Of a stretch of 64,000 nucleotides of DNA, positions 61,480 through 64,000 are shown in pieces; positions within the stretch are counted from its first letter, which is position 1, and every line of letters starts with the position of its first letter. A program made the position numbers and the translations under genes. The DNA lies in the NCBI RefSeq assembly GCF_000317475.1, contig NC_019729.1, forward strand, positions 3,238,501 to 3,302,500, given 5' to 3'. The DNA is from Oscillatoria nigro-viridis PCC 7112 (GTDB lineage Bacteria > Cyanobacteriota > Cyanobacteriia > Cyanobacteriales > Microcoleaceae). The notes under the pieces were generated by a model. That model ran no database searches and was not told the origin of the DNA. It saw only the letters and a program-made list of their open reading frames with translations.

Positions 61480-62563
61480 TCAATTTTGCAGCAGCACACC
61501 AGCTTTGATAAATGAGTCAAGTTTGCCGTCGAGCACCTCGGCGACGGCTGTTGTTTCGATTCCTGTACGGAGATCCAGAACTCTGCCCTGGTTCGGGCTG
61601 TCGCTGGCAAATTGATATTCCCGAATTGGTTGGTTAAGGACTGTTTTTAGGCGATCGACCTGAATGTCTGCAAGCTGTTGAACTCCTTGTCTTTGCATAA
61701 TAGCAAACAGTTTGCTGGTGAGAACCGCCAAAGCCTTGTCTTTATTTTGCATTTGACTGCGACATCCGTCACAGGTTGCAGAAATACCAGTAGGAATATG
61801 AACAATCTTCACCCAAGCTTTGGTTGCGTTACAATTCAGGTTGCGAGGAGGCAAGATTATTTCTAAATCCTGCTGTGGAATCTCCAGTTGCACATACATT
61901 GGCAAAACTTCTAGCGTCGTTGGAGTCCGCAGCTTTCTGGTAATATTAAAAGGCGATTTACGTTTCAGTAGGTGCATTCCAGTTTCTGACTTTAGATACC
62001 CGTAAGCGTAACGTCCGTCTATTTCCAAAGTTGCAGAATTAATTCCTATATAGGCTGATGGGGAATATTCAACACACTCAACTTTATAGCCTCGGTTTTC
62101 TCCCCAACGAGCATACATTCTCAGCAACATTTCTGCCCAGTCTCGAGCATCTAGGTCATCTATTGCTGCATTAATTATCAGGTAGGCTCCATTTTTGTCG
62201 CAAGACCCGCTCAAGGATTGCTCTAATTCACACTCTTCGAGATAGCAGTTTAGTTGAGCTAAATTAGTTTGAAGTTCTTGCTCTAATTCCTCGTCTGCTT
62301 GAAATTCGAGCAACTCCAGTGCTGCTGTAGCATCTGCCAAAATTGTTTGGCACTGGTTGAGCTTTGCCTGGTAGGATTGGAGTGCGTCCAGTTCTTGGAG
62401 TATCCGTTCAACTGTGTTGGTGCTGTTGCCAGATTCCGGCTGTGCTGCTAGCTGTTGTAACTTTTGGCTCTCGGCGGTTAATGCTGAGCTAAAGACAGTC
62501 TTGTAGACCCGTTAGGCGATCGCACAATGTTTCGATGTTGTGTTTGATGTCTATAACTTCCAC
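61480..62563 (-). CDS. RF2 paralog lacking GGQ, with UAG at the frameshift position
   Basis: GTG 62563 gives [24 protein letters not shown], then TAG at codon 25 (62491-62489) in CTT-TAG-C. A +1 shift there opens SSALTAESQKLQQL and a continuous frame to 61480, about 360 aa. If read only from the later TTG at 62340, it is 286 aa. It keeps [36 protein letters not shown] and SPFNI, but the GGQ loop is replaced by PPRNLNCNATKAWVKIVHIPTG and GGTD of the prfB core by DDLD. So it may bind ribosomes but cannot release peptide. An open frame over 360 codons argues for use; it may instead be an early pseudogene. Confidence 0.75.
62486..62497 (-). promoter_or_regulatory. Modified recoding site CTT TAG C of the RF2 paralog
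   Basis: The paralog retains the CTT slip codon and codon-25 position of prfB, but UGA has become UAG, which is decoded by RF1. The start of both genes (ATAACTTCCAC / CTAGAACTTCCAC on +) is conserved. Confidence 0.75.
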
Positions 62564-62629
62564 TGTGAGTTCTCTTGGTTTTGGGTGGTAATATTGATTT
62601 TAGCTGAAATTTCGACATTTCAGCAATTA

Positions 62630-62668
62630 ATCCATGTATCCGTGTCCAAATCCGTGTTGTGCCTTCCT
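62630..62668. repeat. CACGGATTTGGACACGGATA interspersed repeat
   Basis: Reverse-strand copy of the element found inside cbiA at 53431, lying between the RF2 paralog and the TPR gene. Confidence 0.8.
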
Positions 62669-62670
62669 TC

Positions 62671-64000
62671 TTATATATACTGCGAACCTGTTGAATTGAA
62701 AGTTTTACCGCATTCGTGAGCGCATACGTCCAACCTTTTAGAACAGGAAAAACTTTTTGTGAGGTCTTCGCGAAACCAATCTCTGGCGATCGCCTCTTTC
62801 ACCGATTGAGTTCTGAGAGAATTAAAGCCATTTCCGTACTTTTCAATTAAAGCCAGCATTTGCGGTCTGTAAGTGTGGTTGTAAACAGCGTATTTAGTAT
62901 GGCTTACCCAACAGCAAGGCCAGAGTTCCGCTTCAAAACTGATAAAAATCTCTTGGGTGGCTTGAGTTTGACAGCTAATTTCTACATTTCGGTAGTAATT
63001 GTTTAGGCTACCAAATTTTTCTACAGCTTGGATAAATTGGTCTCCCTGGGGATTTTTATATTGTTCCAACGATGGGGGTTGGAGTTCTTCGCTGGCTGGC
63101 TTTGATGGGACAGAAGGAACTGGTTCTGGTGCTTGAGAGGTTTCGATAGCTATAGCTTGATACCAAGCATAATTTGCTTTTTCTGGTTGCCCCAACTGCG
63201 TCAACACTTTAGCTAAATTGCGATAAGCTCCGGCAAAATTGGGTTGAAGCTCGATCGCCTTTTGGTAATAAGCACTAGCTGGCTGCCACTGTTGCTGTTG
63301 AGCATAAAGACTGCCCACATTAGCATAAACTTCTGGAAAATTAGGCTGAATTTTTAGGGCTTTTGCGTAACAGTCTGCTGCTGCTTGCATCTTCCCCAAA
63401 CCTTGAACAGCGTTGCCTAAAGTTTTCCAGGCTGCTGCAAAATTAGGTTGAATTTTTAGGGCTTGTTGGCCGGCTGCGATCGCCTCTGACAGTTGCCCTT
63501 GTTTCAAGCATTCCTCAGCTTGTCGCTGGAACTGAAGCGCGGCCTGTTCTTGATGCTGAGGGGCTGATACATTAGCTGTTGCTGGTTGGTTTGGGCGATC
63601 GCTCTTAGCCTCTACCTGAGAGTTTTCTACCTTCTGGGGCTGTTGATTGGCGGACTCTTTGTCATAAATCTCTTTCGCCACAAAACGAGAGGTTGCTTTC
63701 GGTACAAACTCGACAAATCCTAATTGTTGGGCTAAATCCCGCGCTGCTTCTACTTGGTGCTGGTTGTGTTCAAATATCAAGTAGTGCCATACAGCTTTTC
63801 CGCCAGCTTGGATAAAGGCATTAACCGACTGCATTATCCTGTCCCAGTTGGTATTTTGGCGGTAGATGCTGTTAGTATCTGCCAACCCGTCGATACTAAA
63901 AATTACGCGATCGCGTTCTCCTGTCATCGCCTTAGCCAGCCTGTGCCACCAGTCTGGATTGCGTCCGCTACCGTTGGTGTACAGGCAGATATGAGGAACT
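62671..64000 (-). CDS. Radical-SAM-like protein with internal TPR block and SPASM-like C-terminus (5' end cut)
   Basis: The frame is open to the window edge, giving at least 442 residues. It begins PHICLYTNGSGRNPDWWHRLAKAM and continues with VIFSIDGLADTNSIYRQNTNWDRIMQSVNAFIQAGGKAVWHYLIFEHNQ, the second half of a radical SAM barrel. A low-complexity linker follows, then four TPR units (AIAAGQQALKIQPNFAAAWKTLGNAVQGLGKMQAA..). The C-terminal part has Cys in ELWPCCWVSH, FSCSKRLDVCAHECGK, like a SPASM/twitch cluster domain. The CxxxCxxC motif should lie outside the window. Possible role: peptide or glycan modification. Confidence 0.75.
   Translation of the reverse strand, partial: VPHICLYTNGSGRNPDWWHRLAKAMTGERDRVIFSIDGLADTNSIYRQNTNWDRIMQSVNAFIQAGGKAVWHYLIFEHNQHQVEAARDLAQQLGFVEFVPKATSRFVAKEIYDKESANQQPQKVENSQVEAKSDRPNQPATANVSAPQHQEQAALQFQRQAEECLKQGQLSEAIAAGQQALKIQPNFAAAWKTLGNAVQGLGKMQAAADCYAKALKIQPNFPEVYANVGSLYAQQQQWQPASAYYQKAIELQPNFAGAYRNLAKVLTQLGQPEKANYAWYQAIAIETSQAPEPVPSVPSKPASEELQPPSLEQYKNPQGDQFIQAVEKFGSLNNYYRNVEISCQTQATQEIFISFEAELWPCCWVSHTKYAVYNHTYRPQMLALIEKYGNGFNSLRTQSVKEAIARDWFREDLTKSFSCSKRLDVCAHECGKTFNSTGSQYI

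Noticed and set aside
61480..62340. Reading the RF2 paralog as a normal second release factor starting at TTG 62340
   Set aside because: Homology to prfB continues upstream to GTG 62563 across the TAG, and GGQ is missing, so it is neither a complete frame from 62340 nor a functional peptide-release factor.

Overview
The window looks like chromosomal DNA of a filamentous cyanobacterium, probably of the Oscillatoria/Microcoleus/Phormidium type. Pointers are the very frequent GCGATCGC (HIP1) octamers, the pentose-phosphate set fbp-tal-zwf-opcA, a DUF2854 membrane protein, WD40- and HEAT-repeat STAND-like ATPases, Ser/Thr kinases with repeats, an RTX exoprotein, and many short interspersed repeats. 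The genus is inferred from gene content only.

Layout. 0-1.6 kb: tail of a HigBA-like toxin-antitoxin pair and small genes. 1.7-4.7 kb: a secreted RTX/metalloprotease with Thr-Pro linkers. 5-7.2 kb: an orphan HTH protein, an HNH nuclease with a partner gene, and a wrecked zeta-toxin-like kinase. 7.5-10 kb: UDP-xylose synthase and UDP-glucose dehydrogenase, which act in sequence to make nucleotide sugars. 10-16 kb: a small XRE regulator and a large NACHT-HEAT ATPase. 16-26.3 kb: ordinary chromosomal genes (Uma2 nuclease, polyphosphate kinase, DUF2854, DUF3598-like, SDR, DUF779 plus aldehyde dehydrogenase, MutY/Mig-like glycosylase). 26.4-27 kb: a gene graveyard.

27.1-34.1 kb is a metal-resistance island: CopZ-like chaperone, Cu(I) P1B ATPase, a 31-aa membrane peptide, a double cupredoxin, a MerR regulator, a His-rich lipoprotein-like protein, and a plant-like phytochelatin synthase. 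Three promoters share the same MerR-type architecture (TTGACW, 20-bp spacer with a CTCCA/TGGA dyad). 34.3-45.4 kb is a signalling island, all on the minus strand: kinase-ankyrin, a second kinase split by a 1180-bp ISKra4-like element with an 8-bp target duplication, a CHAT-AAA-nucleotide cyclase fusion, and an AAA-WD40 protein.

46.1-52.7 kb is the oxidative pentose-phosphate cluster, with an unrelated coiled-coil ORF wedged between tal and zwf. 53.1-59.9 kb carries cobyrinate diamide synthase and a nitrogen-salvage group (AllA-like, cytosine deaminase, AtzG-like, AtzE-like) plus three orphans. 59.9-64 kb holds rpsU, prfB with its +1 frameshift site, a tandem RF2 paralog that has lost GGQ and carries UAG instead of UGA at the frameshift position, and a radical-SAM-like protein with an internal TPR block that runs off the window.

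The most unusual items are the GGQ-less RF2 paralog, the CHAT-AAA-cyclase/AAA-WD40 gene pair, the plant-like phytochelatin synthase inside a MerR-controlled metal cluster, and at least three places where dispersed repeats have entered coding frames. All family names are assigned by reading motifs; no database search was run.
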